DNA of 34,442 bases from an uncultured Bilophila sp. (GTDB lineage Bacteria > Desulfobacterota > Desulfovibrionia > Desulfovibrionales > Desulfovibrionaceae), in NCBI GenBank assembly GCA_902373525.1, contig CABKMN010000021.1, positions 1 through 34,442 on the forward strand. The letters are read 5' to 3'. Below, one piece after another: positions 15,696-24,404 of this stretch. The notes beneath the pieces are model-generated. The model did not search any database and had not been told where the DNA came from. It saw nothing but the letters and a program-made list of their open reading frames with translations. Both the position numbers and the translations under genes were made by a program. How positions within the stretch are numbered: position 1 is the first letter of the stretch; each line of letters opens with the position of its first letter.

Positions 15696-15739
15696 AAACG
15701 GCCTCCTTCCCGGTTTGCGCGGGAGGGAGGCCGTTTTTT
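15696..15739 (+). terminator. Strong bidirectional intrinsic terminator
   Basis: A 17-bp stem (15696-15712 with 15720-15736, one G-T pair, loop of seven) followed by six T on the plus strand (15734-15739). On the minus strand it would end the eight-gene operon whose last stop is at 15758, with only three T. The stronger T-run is on the plus strand, where no protein gene precedes it, which suggests a plus-strand transcript across array II. Confidence 0.85.
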
Positions 15740-15757
15740 GGGGGGGAGGAGGAACGA

Positions 15758-16963
15758 TCAGGCGAAGGCCCGCGCCGCCTGAAGGGCGGTCAGAGCGATG
15801 AGCTTGCAGCGGGGGACGAGGGTGGAGGGAATCATGAATTCGTCCACGGAGTGGATGTTGTCGCCTTCCGGGCCCATGCAGCAGATGGTGGGGATGCCGA
15901 GTTCGCTGGAGCAGAAGCCGGATTCGGCGGCGCTTTCGTAGTGCTGCCCGGTGATGTCCATGCCGAGGGCGCGGCCTCCTTCGCGCACGAGCTCGAACAG
16001 CCGGTCGCCTTCGGGCGTGCGTTCCAGCGGGTAGAGGCGCAGGCCGCCGCTGACCGTCGCCGTGGTGCCGGGGACGAAGGTGCGGGCCGCCGCGTCCCGG
16101 ATGCCCGCGACCACGCGCTTGCCGTCCTCAAGGGAGCGGTAGGTCAGGTGGATGCGGGATTCGGCCCACGGGGCCACGGAGTTCGCGGAGGTGCCGCCGG
16201 ACACGAGGCCGGTGTTGACGGTCAGGCCGCGGGAAAGGTCCAGAAAATCGTTGATGGCGAGGGTCTTGTGGGCGAGTTCGAGGATGGCGGAGGCGCCGTC
16301 CGCGTAGCAGCGTCCGGCATGGGCGGCCTTGCCCGCGATCTTGAGGTGCATGTGCCCGGAGCCCTTGCGGGAGACGGTGACGACCTGCCCGACCCCGCCG
16401 GGTTCGGCGCAGATGACCGCCCGCGCGCCCGGAAGCTGCGCCGCGAGCGCCTTGGAGGAGGTGGGGGAGCCGAGTTCCTCGTCGGCGGAGAACATCAGGG
16501 TCATGGGGCAGTCGAAGCCCATGCGCCTGAGCGCGCGGGCGGCGAAGAGATTGGCGACGAGCCCGGCCTTCATGTCCGCGACGCCCGGCCCGGTGACGCG
16601 GTCGGCGGCGCGGTCGAGGCGGAAGGGGCGGGAGGCCGCCGTGCCCGTGGGGAAGACCGTGTCCATGTGCCCGATGAAGCCGATGCCCGGTCCGTGGGCG
16701 GCGTCGTGGGTGCGGGCCATGAAGACGTCGCCGAGATCGGCCTGCCACGGTTCGTCCTCGGGGATCGCCGGTTTGGGCAGCCGGAAGGTGGCGAAGCCCT
16801 CTTGGGCCAGCCAGCCGGTGAGCGTTTCGCCGACGCGGTTTACGCCCGCCGCGTCGGCGGTGGGGGAGTCGATGCCCACCAGCGTTTCCAGCAGGGCCAG
16901 CATGTCGGCTTCCTGCCCGTCCAGCAGCGTGTCCAGTTCGCGTTTCCATTCCGTCAGCGGCAT
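15758..16963 (-). CDS. M20 family metallopeptidase (glutamate carboxypeptidase-like), copy 1
   Basis: A 401-residue cytoplasmic zinc amidohydrolase of the CPG2/ArgE/DapE family. Metal and catalytic residues are all present: GHMDT (His99, Asp101), Asp130 in GVADMKAG, the DEE motif (Glu162 catalytic, Glu163), Glu187 in CAEPGG and a final HSVDEF. The lid/dimer domain lies between about 195 and 305. It would cleave an amide bond next to a carboxylate, as in N-acyl or gamma-glutamyl-type substrates; the actual substrate is unknown. The ATG at 16963 is chosen for AAGGAG seven bases upstream; an in-frame start six codons earlier lacks one. It is a close paralogue of the peptidase at 19315-20544 and is last in the operon. 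Confidence 0.88.
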   Translation of the reverse strand: MPLTEWKRELDTLLDGQEADMLALLETLVGIDSPTADAAGVNRVGETLTGWLAQEGFATFRLPKPAIPEDEPWQADLGDVFMARTHDAAHGPGIGFIGHMDTVFPTGTAASRPFRLDRAADRVTGPGVADMKAGLVANLFAARALRRMGFDCPMTLMFSADEELGSPTSSKALAAQLPGARAVICAEPGGVGQVVTVSRKGSGHMHLKIAGKAAHAGRCYADGASAILELAHKTLAINDFLDLSRGLTVNTGLVSGGTSANSVAPWAESRIHLTYRSLEDGKRVVAGIRDAAARTFVPGTTATVSGGLRLYPLERTPEGDRLFELVREGGRALGMDITGQHYESAAESGFCSSELGIPTICCMGPEGDNIHSVDEFMIPSTLVPRCKLIALTALQAARAFA

Positions 16964-17031
16964 GGGAGATGCTCCTTGCAACCGGCGCGGGGCCGGTGAA
17001 TGGGAGGGGAAAGCCTCCCGGTGAGGCCCGG

Positions 17032-17062
17032 CGGCCCCTGCGGAACGGGCCTGCAGGGGCCG
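17032..17062. other. Intercistronic stem-loop
   Basis: CGGCCCCTGC (17032-17041) pairs with GCAGGGGCCG (17053-17062). It lies in the 145-bp gap between the TauA-like gene and the last peptidase gene, with smaller stems to its left (ACCGGC/GCCGGT, 16981-16996). It has no T-run. It probably sets the relative message level of the two genes. Confidence 0.45.
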
Positions 17063-17108
17063 GTGGCCGAGTTTGAGGCGTCGGCGGGCGGCCTGCGCCC
17101 GGAGGCGG

Positions 17109-18158
17109 TCAGCGCAGGGCCTTGAGGTAGACGTCGGTGACGGCGTTCATGCGTTCGAGGCGGGCGCGGTCTTCCTGCCGCACCATGCCGATGCCGTCGA
17201 AGAAGGCGGCGATGTCGGCGAGCCATGTGCGGAGCTGTCCCTTCCCGTCCGCGTCGTCGAACAGGGCGAGCTGTTCGTCGAGGGTGAACACGGGATGGTT
17301 GCGGAGGTCCTGCACGGCGAGCTCGGGGGTGAGCCTGCGGCCCGTCCAGCTTTCGTAGAAGCGGATGTAGTCCGGGGCGAGGGCTTCGGGCGGGGTTTCG
17401 CGCAGGGCGGCGACGGCGCGCAGGTACACCTTGAGGAAGGCCTCGATCCGGTCGGGGTGTTTCACGGCGTAGTCATGGTTGGCGACGATGAGCACGGGCT
17501 GGGAGACGCCGCAGTCGCGGGACAGGGCGGCGGGCTTGAAGCCCTTGGCGTCGGCGTCGTAGGTGAGCGGGGCCCACAGGGCCGCGGCGTCGCCGAGGCC
17601 CCCGGCGAACGCGCCGAGCGCCTGCGTGGCGGTCATGTCCTTGAGGCGGACGTCCTGTTCGGTGAGGCCGAGGGCCTTGAGCCACATGGCGGTCATGTAG
17701 TGCGCGGAGGTCCCCTTGGGGCAGAGGATTTCCCTGCCCCTGACGCTTTCCCTGTCGCCGCGCACGGCGGGATAGGCCGGGTTGGCCCCCTCCGCGGCGA
17801 GGATCGGGCTGTCGGCGCGCACGTACAGGGCGTTGGCGGCGGACTCGTCGTTGGCGACGGCGATGATGTCGATGCGGTCGCTCAGGGCGGCGGTCAGGGC
17901 GGGGACGGCCCCGCATCCGGCCACGGCCCAGTCGTAGGCGAGGACGCCCTCGACGATGGTCTTTCCCGAGTCGAAGCGGAGCATGGAGAGGTCCAGCCCG
18001 GCTTCCTTGTCCCAGCCCTTTTCTTTGGCGTACCAGACGGCGAAGGTTTCGTGCTCGCCGAGCCATGCGGTCTTCATGGGGACGGGTTCCGCCCCGGCGG
18101 CGGAGGCGCAGAGCAGGGCCGCCATGCAGACGCCTGCGAGAGTTCTTGTGAATCCCAT
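17109..18158 (-). CDS. Orphan ABC-type (TauA/SsuA/NMT1-like) substrate-binding protein, copy 1
   Basis: A 349-residue periplasmic protein with a signal peptide (cleavage near residue 23, ASAAGA). The mature part has the type II binding fold of the taurine/alkanesulfonate/nitrate/NMT1 group: KTAWLGEHETFAVWYAKEKG at the start, GDAAALWAP near the ligand hinge and a helical C-terminus. Start ATG with GGAGAAG upstream. No ABC permease or ATPase gene is in the window, so it either serves a system elsewhere or works with the neighbouring TctAB. It is clearly paralogous to the protein at 25206-26270 (both carry ETFA-WYAKEKGWDKEAGLD and an ALGAF...G-GD..ALWAP block). Ligand unknown; a small sulfonate, amine or amino-acid-like compound is plausible. 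Confidence 0.85.
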   Translation of the reverse strand: MGFTRTLAGVCMAALLCASAAGAEPVPMKTAWLGEHETFAVWYAKEKGWDKEAGLDLSMLRFDSGKTIVEGVLAYDWAVAGCGAVPALTAALSDRIDIIAVANDESAANALYVRADSPILAAEGANPAYPAVRGDRESVRGREILCPKGTSAHYMTAMWLKALGLTEQDVRLKDMTATQALGAFAGGLGDAAALWAPLTYDADAKGFKPAALSRDCGVSQPVLIVANHDYAVKHPDRIEAFLKVYLRAVAALRETPPEALAPDYIRFYESWTGRRLTPELAVQDLRNHPVFTLDEQLALFDDADGKGQLRTWLADIAAFFDGIGMVRQEDRARLERMNAVTDVYLKALR

Positions 18159-18201
18159 AGCTTCTCCGGGGTGCGTGGCCCCCGTGCGGGGGCCGCCGCG
18201 T

Positions 18202-19164
18202 TTAGTTGAACTTGTTTTCCTTCATGATGTCGCCGATGGTCTTCCACATGTCGTTGACGGCGGTCTGGAACTGGTCGGCGGGCAGGTAGTCGGTGGTCAG
18301 CCCGGCCTTGGCGAACTTGGCCTGCACGTCGGGATCGGCGAGGGCTTCCTTGAGCAGGTTCTGCATGGTTTCGATGCGGTCGTTGGGCACGCGCTTGGGG
18401 GCGACGAGGCCGTGGGAGGAGGCGAAGGTGTATTCGTCGCCGATCTGTTCCGCGAAGGTGGGCACGTCGGGGAAGTCGGGCAGACGCTGCGGGCTGGACA
18501 CGCCGATCATGGTGAAGTCGCCGGAGTCCACATAGGGCTTCTGGTTGGTGGTCACGCCGAAGGCGCTGGTGATGTGGCGGCCGAGCAGGGCGGTGGAGAC
18601 TTCATGTCCGCTGGTGTAGCCGACGTGGGGCAGGTTCACGTCCGGGAAGGCGTTGAGCAGCCGGGCCATGAACAGGCGCTGCGTGGAGAGCGCGCCGTGG
18701 GTGGCGAAGTTGACCTTGCCGGGATTGGCCTTGGCGGCTTCCATGAGGCCCTTGATGTCCTTGATGCCGGAGTCGCTGTTGACGGCGAGGCTCAGCCACA
18801 TGACGGTGACCTGCGCCACGGCGCGGAAGTCCTTCAGGGAGTAGCCGGTGTTCTTGATCTGCGGGGTGGTGGAGAAGGTGGCGATGGCCGGGAAGCCGAA
18901 GGTGTAGCCGTCCGGGCGGGCCTTGGCCACGTCGAGCATGGCCGGAGCGCCCGCGCCGCCGCCCTTGCACACGATGTTCAGGGTGATGTTGTGCTTGGTC
19001 TGGAAATATTCGGCGAGGATGCGCGCGGCGATGTCCACCGCGCCGCCGGGGCCGAACGGGATGATGATGGTGACCGGACGGTCGGGGTAGGCGGCGGAGG
19101 CGTTGGGCGTGCCGGAGAACAGCAGGGCGCAGGCGAGCAGGGCGCAGGTCAGAATCTTCTTCAT
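18202..19164 (-). CDS. tctC: TctC-type substrate-binding protein of a tripartite tricarboxylate transporter
   Basis: A 320-residue periplasmic protein (Bug family). The signal peptide ends near NASA|AYPDRP, and the mature start YPDRPVTIIIPFGPGGAVDI is the Bug/TctC hallmark. Further family motifs are VCKGGGAGAPAM and DGYTFGF. It captures an organic anion and delivers it to the TctA-TctB membrane pair, encoded just upstream in the same operon. Start ATG with AAGGAA upstream. Members of this family bind carboxylates, amino-acid derivatives or aromatic acids; the ligand here is not readable. The M20 peptidase gene lies between tctA and tctC. Confidence 0.92.
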   Translation of the reverse strand: MKKILTCALLACALLFSGTPNASAAYPDRPVTIIIPFGPGGAVDIAARILAEYFQTKHNITLNIVCKGGGAGAPAMLDVAKARPDGYTFGFPAIATFSTTPQIKNTGYSLKDFRAVAQVTVMWLSLAVNSDSGIKDIKGLMEAAKANPGKVNFATHGALSTQRLFMARLLNAFPDVNLPHVGYTSGHEVSTALLGRHITSAFGVTTNQKPYVDSGDFTMIGVSSPQRLPDFPDVPTFAEQIGDEYTFASSHGLVAPKRVPNDRIETMQNLLKEALADPDVQAKFAKAGLTTDYLPADQFQTAVNDMWKTIGDIMKENKFN

Positions 19165-19314
19165 GGCGGTTTCCTTGAAGCGTAAGGGGTTGACGGTTGA
19201 CCCGGATGGCCGGGAAAACGGACCGGTCTTTCGGCGCGGAACGGCGGAGGCCGGGGCTTCTTCCGAAGGGGCGCTTCGGCGGACGGGCCTGTGGCAGGGG
19301 CCTCCGCGGTCCTC

Positions 19315-20544
19315 CTAGAGTTCCACCCTCGGGGCGGGGCTGAAGGTTTCGGCGGCCTGAAGCGCGGCGAGGGCCGCGAGCTTGCAGCGCGGGACGAAGG
19401 TGGAGGGGACCATGTATTCGTCGGCGGAGTGCAGGTTGGAGCCTTCGGGGCCCATGCTGCACACGGACGGGACGCCGAGCACGCTGGAGGTGTAGCCGGA
19501 TTCCGCGGTGCCCTTGGAGCGTTCGGAGCGGACCGGGTAGCCGATGAGGTCGCCCGCGCGCCTGATGAGCTCGTAGAAGCGCAGCACGTCGGCGGTGGGG
19601 ACCAGCGGGGGCAGGCGCACACCGCCGCTCAGGTGCGACGAGGTGCCGGGGATGACGGCCTTCGCGGCTTCGGCGCGCAGGGCCTCCGCGAGCCTGCGCC
19701 CGGTTTCCAGCGTCTTGAAGGTGATGTGGATGCGGGCCGAGGCCCACGGGGCCACGGAGTTCGCGGAGGTGCCGCCGCTGACGAGGCCGGTGTTGACCGT
19801 GGTTTCGTTGGGCAGGTCGACGTAGCGGTCGAAGGCGAGCACCTTGTGGGCGAGTTCGAGGATGGCGGACGCGCCGTCCTCGTAGCAGCGGCCCGCGTGG
19901 GCGGCCTTGCCCCTGATTTCGAGGAGCATGTGCCCCGAGCCCTTGCGTTCGAGGGTCACGCCGCCGTCGGCGTAGCCGGGTTCGGAACAGATGGCCGCGA
20001 CGGCCCCGTTGAGCTGTTCGCCGAGGACGGGCGTGGTGGAGGGGGAGCCCAGCTCCTCGTCCGGCGAGAAGGTCAGGGTCATGGGCACGCGGATCAGGCC
20101 GAGTTCCTTGAGGGCGCGGGCCACGAACATGTTCTGGACGAGCCCGGCCTTCATGTCGGTGACGCCGGGTCCGGTGGCGCGGTCGGCGGCGCGGTCGAGG
20201 CGGAAGGGTCGGGCCGCCGCGGTCCCGGCGGGGAACACGGTGTCCATGTGCGCGAGGAAGACGATGCCGGGTCCGGCTTCGGCGGGATGGGTGCGGGCCG
20301 TGAACACGTTGCCGAGCGCGGCCATCCACGGTTCGTCGGCGGGGACGGGCGCCTTGGCGATCTTCGCCGTATGGAATCCGGCGTTCCGCATCCACTCGGC
20401 TATCGCTTCGCCGACGCGGTTCACGTCGTCGCCGTCGCTGGTGAAGGAATCCATGTTCACCAGCCGCTCCAGCAGGGCGAGCATTTCGGGTTCCTTGTCG
20501 GCGAACCAGCCGTCAATCCGTTCTTTCCACTGCGCGAGTTCCAT
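19315..20544 (-). CDS. M20 family metallopeptidase (glutamate carboxypeptidase-like), copy 2
   Basis: A 409-residue zinc amidohydrolase closely related to the protein at 15758-16963. Landmarks: AHMDT (His99, Asp101), Asp130 in GVTDMKAG, PDEEL (Glu163 catalytic, Glu164), CSEPG and HSADEY. Long identical blocks (FRLDRAADR-TGPGV, GKAAHAGRCY-DGASAILELAHK, VNTGLVSGGTSANSVAPWA) show duplication within the operon, while the N-terminal and substrate-side stretches differ. Start ATG with AAAGGAG upstream, 18 bp after the tctA stop, so it is tightly linked to the transporter. It probably hydrolyses the imported compound or a product of it. Confidence 0.89.
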   Translation of the reverse strand: MELAQWKERIDGWFADKEPEMLALLERLVNMDSFTSDGDDVNRVGEAIAEWMRNAGFHTAKIAKAPVPADEPWMAALGNVFTARTHPAEAGPGIVFLAHMDTVFPAGTAAARPFRLDRAADRATGPGVTDMKAGLVQNMFVARALKELGLIRVPMTLTFSPDEELGSPSTTPVLGEQLNGAVAAICSEPGYADGGVTLERKGSGHMLLEIRGKAAHAGRCYEDGASAILELAHKVLAFDRYVDLPNETTVNTGLVSGGTSANSVAPWASARIHITFKTLETGRRLAEALRAEAAKAVIPGTSSHLSGGVRLPPLVPTADVLRFYELIRRAGDLIGYPVRSERSKGTAESGYTSSVLGVPSVCSMGPEGSNLHSADEYMVPSTFVPRCKLAALAALQAAETFSPAPRVEL

Positions 20545-20562
20545 TTTCGGGCTCCTTTGAGG

Positions 20563-22053
20563 TTACGCGGCGGCCTTGCGGCTGGCGCGGAAGTCGTCGA
20601 AGAAGGGCTTGAGCAGCACGAGCAGGCTGACGCCGAGGATGATGCAGGCCACCGGGCTCGTGTAGAAGATGCTGTAGTCGTTCTGGGAGATGCTCAGGGC
20701 GCGGCGGAAGTTGGCCTCCGCGATGGGTTCGAGGATCATGGCGAGCAGCAGGGGCGGCTGCGGGAAGTCGCACTTGATCATCAGGTAGCCGACCGTGCCG
20801 AAGATGGCGACGATGAGCAGGTCGAAGGTGGAGTTGTTCACCGCGTAGCCGCCGACCACGCACAGGGTGATCACGATGGGCATGAGGACCGCGCCGGGGA
20901 TGGCGATGATCTTGCCCGCGCCGCGCACCGCGATGAGCCCGCAGACCAGCATCAGGGCGTTGGCGATGATGAAGGCGGCGAAGATGCCGTACACCGTCAC
21001 CGGATGTTCCACGAACAGCAGGGGGCCGGGGGTGAGGCCCTGAATCATGAGCGCGCCGAGCATGATGGCGGTGATGATGTCGCCGGGCACGCCGAGGGTG
21101 AGCAGAGGAATGAGCGCCCCGCCGCAGACCGCGTTGTTGGAGGATTCGGTGGCGGCGATGCCTTCGAGGCAGCCCTTGCCGTACATTTCCGGGGTCTTGG
21201 AGAAACGCTTCGCTTCCGAGTAGGCGAGGAAGGAGGCCGCCGAGACGCCCGTGGCCGGGATGATCCCGATGAGCGTCCCGAAGACGGACGAGCGGACGAA
21301 GTTGACGGCGTTGGAGGTGAGGTCCCTGAGCGAGAGGCCGCGCTTGGATACGGTGCCTTCCTTGAGCGACACGCCCCGGACGACGTCTTCGATGGTCACG
21401 AGCACCTGCGACACCGCGAACAGGCCCACCAGCACGGGCACCAGCGACAGGCCGTTGAACAGGTTGGGGTTGTCGAAGGTGTTGCGCATGTCGCCGGTCA
21501 CGGGGTCGATGCCGATGGTGGCGAGGAACAGGCCGACCAGCGCGGCGATGAGCCCCTTGACCACATGCCCGGACGAGAGCGAGGCGACCACGGTGAGGCC
21601 GAACACGGCGACCGCGAAATATTCCGGCGCGCCGAAGGTCATGGCGGCCTTGGCGAGCAGCGGGGCCACGGAGACGAGCGCCAGCGCGCTGAGCGTGCCG
21701 CCGATGAACGACGCCCACGTCGCCATGTCCAGCGCCCGCCGGGATTCGCCGCGTGCGGTCAGGGCCGGGCCTTCGAGCATGGTGGCGGCGGCGGAGACGG
21801 TGCCGGGCGTGCCGACGAGGATGGCGGTGATGCACCCGCCGTAGATGGCGCCCACATACATGCCGAGCAGGGCCGAGAACGCCTCCACCGGGGCCATGCC
21901 GAAGGTCAGCGGAATGAGCAGGGCCACGCCCATCGCGGCGGTCAGGCCGGGAAGCGCGCCGAAGATGATCCCGAGTACGACGCCCATGAGGTTGGCGAGC
22001 AGGGAACCCATCGAAATGGCGTTCATGATGCCGTCAAAAATATTCGCGAACAT
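20563..22053 (-). CDS. tctA: TctA, large membrane subunit of a tripartite tricarboxylate transporter
   Basis: A 496-residue, very hydrophobic protein with about 12 membrane segments. Family motifs are present: GIIFGALPGLTAAMGVALLI (about 28-47), GAIYGGCITAILVGTPGTVS (about 68-87), and the duplicated second-half equivalent GTLIGIIPATGVSAASFLAY. With TctB it forms the secondary carrier that takes ligand from TctC using an ion gradient. Start ATG with GGAGGGG upstream, 88 bp after tctB, a gap that holds a small stem-loop. Length is normal for the family. Confidence 0.94.
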   Translation of the reverse strand: MFANIFDGIMNAISMGSLLANLMGVVLGIIFGALPGLTAAMGVALLIPLTFGMAPVEAFSALLGMYVGAIYGGCITAILVGTPGTVSAAATMLEGPALTARGESRRALDMATWASFIGGTLSALALVSVAPLLAKAAMTFGAPEYFAVAVFGLTVVASLSSGHVVKGLIAALVGLFLATIGIDPVTGDMRNTFDNPNLFNGLSLVPVLVGLFAVSQVLVTIEDVVRGVSLKEGTVSKRGLSLRDLTSNAVNFVRSSVFGTLIGIIPATGVSAASFLAYSEAKRFSKTPEMYGKGCLEGIAATESSNNAVCGGALIPLLTLGVPGDIITAIMLGALMIQGLTPGPLLFVEHPVTVYGIFAAFIIANALMLVCGLIAVRGAGKIIAIPGAVLMPIVITLCVVGGYAVNNSTFDLLIVAIFGTVGYLMIKCDFPQPPLLLAMILEPIAEANFRRALSISQNDYSIFYTSPVACIILGVSLLVLLKPFFDDFRASRKAAA

Positions 22054-22078
22054 ATCCCCTCCAAAAAGTTTGCAGCAA

Positions 22079-22099
22079 TCCGGCCCACCCCGGGCCGGA
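22079..22099. other. Intercistronic stem-loop between tctB and tctA
   Basis: TCCGGCCC (22079-22086) pairs with GGGCCGGA (22092-22099), loop of five. No T-run. It may tune the tctA to tctB expression ratio. Confidence 0.4.
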
Positions 22100-22141
22100 G
22101 GATGTCCGGCAAGAGCCCCCGCTCTCCCGGCGTCCGTCGGG

Positions 22142-22624
22142 TCAGGGCAGCAGGACCTGGAAGAATCCGGCGAAGACGCCCACCAGCACGCCCGTGGTGA
22201 TGCCCGCCACGGCCACGATTTCCACGATCTTGCGCCGTCCGAGCAGCGGCAGGGCGATGAGCAGGAACAGCGCCGTGCTGATGCTGAACGCGCCGTTGGC
22301 GGTGAAGGGCGGGTTGTCCATGTTGAGGAACAGGTCGCCGAGTTCGGTGAGGGTGATCAGGTAGAGGTAGAACAGCCCGATGAAGAGAAGTATCTTCTTG
22401 AAGACCTTGGCTTCGGGCCAGTAGGACTTCAACGGGGCCCTGCGGAATCCCTGCACGATCAGGATGAGGCTCAGGATGACCAGCGGCACGAGGATCATTT
22501 TGGGGAAGGCGCCGGGGCCGAGCTGTTCCATTCCGGCTTCGGGAAGGCCGCTCACGCTCCATGCTCCGATCCCGCACAGGCCGAGCAGGACGATTCCGCT
22601 GATGACGTCGGTAGGACTCTTCAT
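22142..22624 (-). CDS. tctB: TctB, small membrane subunit of a tripartite tricarboxylate transporter
   Basis: A 160-residue protein with four predicted membrane segments (about 8-28, 42-60, 78-94 and 115-155 in part), the usual size and layout of the poorly conserved TctB subunit. PGAFPKMILVPLVILS after the first helix is typical of the family (the GPGxFP region). It pairs with TctA. Start ATG at 22624 with GAGG about nine bases upstream; it is 29 bp after the TauE-type gene. Identification rests on topology and on its place before tctA. Confidence 0.87.
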   Translation of the reverse strand: MKSPTDVISGIVLLGLCGIGAWSVSGLPEAGMEQLGPGAFPKMILVPLVILSLILIVQGFRRAPLKSYWPEAKVFKKILLFIGLFYLYLITLTELGDLFLNMDNPPFTANGAFSISTALFLLIALPLLGRRKIVEIVAVAGITTGVLVGVFAGFFQVLLP

Positions 22625-22653
22625 GACACGTTCCTCTTTGATTGGGTTTCCGC

Positions 22654-23451
22654 CTACAGGGCGTTGACGAGCATCCGGACGCCGACCACGATGAGCAGGA
22701 CGGCGAAGCACTTCTTGAGCTTGGGGACGGGCAGGGTCTGGGCCAGCCGCGCGCCGAGGGGCGCGGTGAACATGCTCACCGCCACGATGCCGAGAAGCGC
22801 GGGCAGGTAGAGGTAGCCGAGCGAGTAGGGCAGCAGCCGGGGATCGCTCCAGCCGTTGATCAGATAGCCGAGGCAGCCCGCGGCGGCGATGGGGAAGCCG
22901 ATGGCGGCGGAGGTGCCGATGGCCTTGCGCATGTCCACGTTGTTCCAGAGCAGGAAGGGGACGGAGAGCGTGCCCCCGCCGATGCCCACGAGGCTCGACA
23001 CCACGCCGATGACGCCGCCCGCCGCGCTCATGCCCGCCGTGCCGGGGAGGTGGCGGGAGGGCTTGGGCTTCCTGCCGCTGATCATCTGCGTGACCACGAA
23101 GGCGAGGAAGGCCACGAAGAACAGTTGGAGGAAGCGCGTGGGCAGGTGCGACGCCACGAACGACCCGCAGAACGTGCCCGCCACGATGCCGGGGGCGATG
23201 GACCGCACGACGCCCCAGTTGACGTTCTTGTTGCGGCTGTGGGCGAGGGAGCTGGAGATGGAGGTGAACACGATGCTGCCCATCGAGGTGCCGAGGGCCA
23301 TGAGCATGATGAGGTCCTGCGGGACCCCCTGCCATTTGAACGCGAAGACGAGCATAGGTACGATGACGATGCCCCCGCCCACGCCGAGCAGTCCGGCGAG
23401 GACGCCGGCGACGGCTCCGAGAACGCAGTAGACGAGAATGGAAAGCAGCAT
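22654..23451 (-). CDS. TauE/SafE (TSUP) family membrane carrier
   Basis: A 265-residue protein with about eight membrane segments in two repeats. GVLAGLLGVGGGIVIVPML (about 16-34) and GVVSSLVGIGGGTLSVPFL (about 148-166) are the paired glycine-rich TSUP signatures. The family moves sulfur-containing anions such as sulfite, sulfonates or thiosulfate, and other organic anions. In this operon it may export a waste anion or exchange it for substrate. The start codon lies one base after the stop of the gntR gene, with GAGGGA inside the end of gntR, so the two are coupled. Confidence 0.9.
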   Translation of the reverse strand: MLLSILVYCVLGAVAGVLAGLLGVGGGIVIVPMLVFAFKWQGVPQDLIMLMALGTSMGSIVFTSISSSLAHSRNKNVNWGVVRSIAPGIVAGTFCGSFVASHLPTRFLQLFFVAFLAFVVTQMISGRKPKPSRHLPGTAGMSAAGGVIGVVSSLVGIGGGTLSVPFLLWNNVDMRKAIGTSAAIGFPIAAAGCLGYLINGWSDPRLLPYSLGYLYLPALLGIVAVSMFTAPLGARLAQTLPVPKLKKCFAVLLIVVGVRMLVNAL

Positions 23452-23452
23452 G

Positions 23453-24169
23453 TTAATCCCTCGCAGTGGCGAAAAGGTGTTTTTGGACGACGTGATCGAG
23501 GTGGTCTTCGGCGGCCTTGCGGGCCTCTTCGGGCGACCGGCGTTCGAGCGCGTCGATGATCCGCAGGTGGGAGGATACGGAGAACCGCCGCCACGCCGCG
23601 TCGCGCAGTTCGGGCGTGCGCCCTCCGGCGTACAGGGCGTTGAGCCGGGCGGTGGTTTCGGCGAGGAGCCGGTTGCCCGCGCATTCCGCGAGCTGCTGGT
23701 GGAACCGGGCGTCGAGATCGCCGTCGTCCTCGCCGAGGAGGACGCGCCGCTGCTGGTCGCAGGCGATGATCTTGAGCCGGTCGAGCTGGCCGGGGGTGCG
23801 CCGCAGGGCGGCGAGTTCGGCTATGGCGGGTTCCACGATGCGCCGGAATTCGGTCACTTCGTCGAACAGCACGCCCTCGGAGTGTACGGCTTCGATGATG
23901 GCGTCGCGCAGCGGCTCCATATCCGGCACCCGGACGTAGGTGCCGTCGCCGTGGCGGCTTTCGAGGAGCCCCTTTTCCGCCAGCGTGCGGATGGCTTCGC
24001 GGACGCTGCTGCGGGAAACGCCGAAGGACTCGGCGAGCGCGCGTTCCGGGGGCAGCCTGTCGCCGTCGCGGAAGTGCCCGTCGGCCATGAACTGCCGGAG
24101 GCGTTCCGAGAGCTTCTGGTAGCTCCGAAGGGGACGTGCGGCGGTTGCGGCGGCTTCGGTCTTGGGCAT
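23453..24169 (-). CDS. GntR-family transcriptional regulator, FadR/FCD type
   Basis: A 238-residue regulator. Residues about 16-80 form the GntR winged helix (GDRLPPERALAESFGVSRSS, then VREAIRTLAEKGLLESRHG). Residues about 90-230 form an FCD ligand domain with the metal-binding pattern DARFHQQLAECAGN and later histidines (HLRIIDALERR, EDHLDHVV). FCD regulators usually sense a small carboxylate, often the pathway substrate. It is the first gene of the operon. A consensus-like promoter is overlapped by the palindrome ATTGG-N5-CCAAT, so autorepression is likely. The ATG at 24169 has AAAGGAA upstream; an extended start further up would run through its own promoter. Confidence 0.9.
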   Translation of the reverse strand: MPKTEAAATAARPLRSYQKLSERLRQFMADGHFRDGDRLPPERALAESFGVSRSSVREAIRTLAEKGLLESRHGDGTYVRVPDMEPLRDAIIEAVHSEGVLFDEVTEFRRIVEPAIAELAALRRTPGQLDRLKIIACDQQRRVLLGEDDGDLDARFHQQLAECAGNRLLAETTARLNALYAGGRTPELRDAAWRRFSVSSHLRIIDALERRSPEEARKAAEDHLDHVVQKHLFATARD

Positions 24170-24190
24170 GAGGGGTTCCTTTCGGGTTGA

Positions 24191-24231
24191 ATTGGTAAGG
24201 CCAATATGGCCGTTTGTGTTTTTCTTGTCAA
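24191..24231 (-). promoter_or_regulatory. Promoter and operator of the gntR-tauE-tctBA operon
   Basis: On the minus strand: TTGACA (24226-24231), 17-bp spacer, CATATT (24203-24208). The palindrome ATTGG-TAAGG-CCAAT (24191-24205) covers the -10 edge and the start point, the classic place for a repressor. Its form fits FCD-type GntR operators (TTGG...CCAA). It lies 22 bases before the gntR start codon. Confidence 0.6.
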
Positions 24232-24404
24232 CCATTTTACGCCAATCACAACCACTTTTTTGATTCTTTTTATACATAAAGAAAAACAGTATGTTATGTT
24301 TTTGTGCAATCGCCTGAAACCTGCAAGAAGGGGCCTGATGACGTTCTCGGTTCCTGCTTCCGCACGATGCGGATGGTCTTGCAAGGAGAGGGCCAAATCA
24401 GACC

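Noticed and set aside
19291..22200. 969-codon plus-strand frame rich in Gly, Glu, Asp and His
   Set aside because: It is antisense to the M20 peptidase and TctA genes, which have full motifs and good ribosome-binding sites; its composition is typical of shadow frames.
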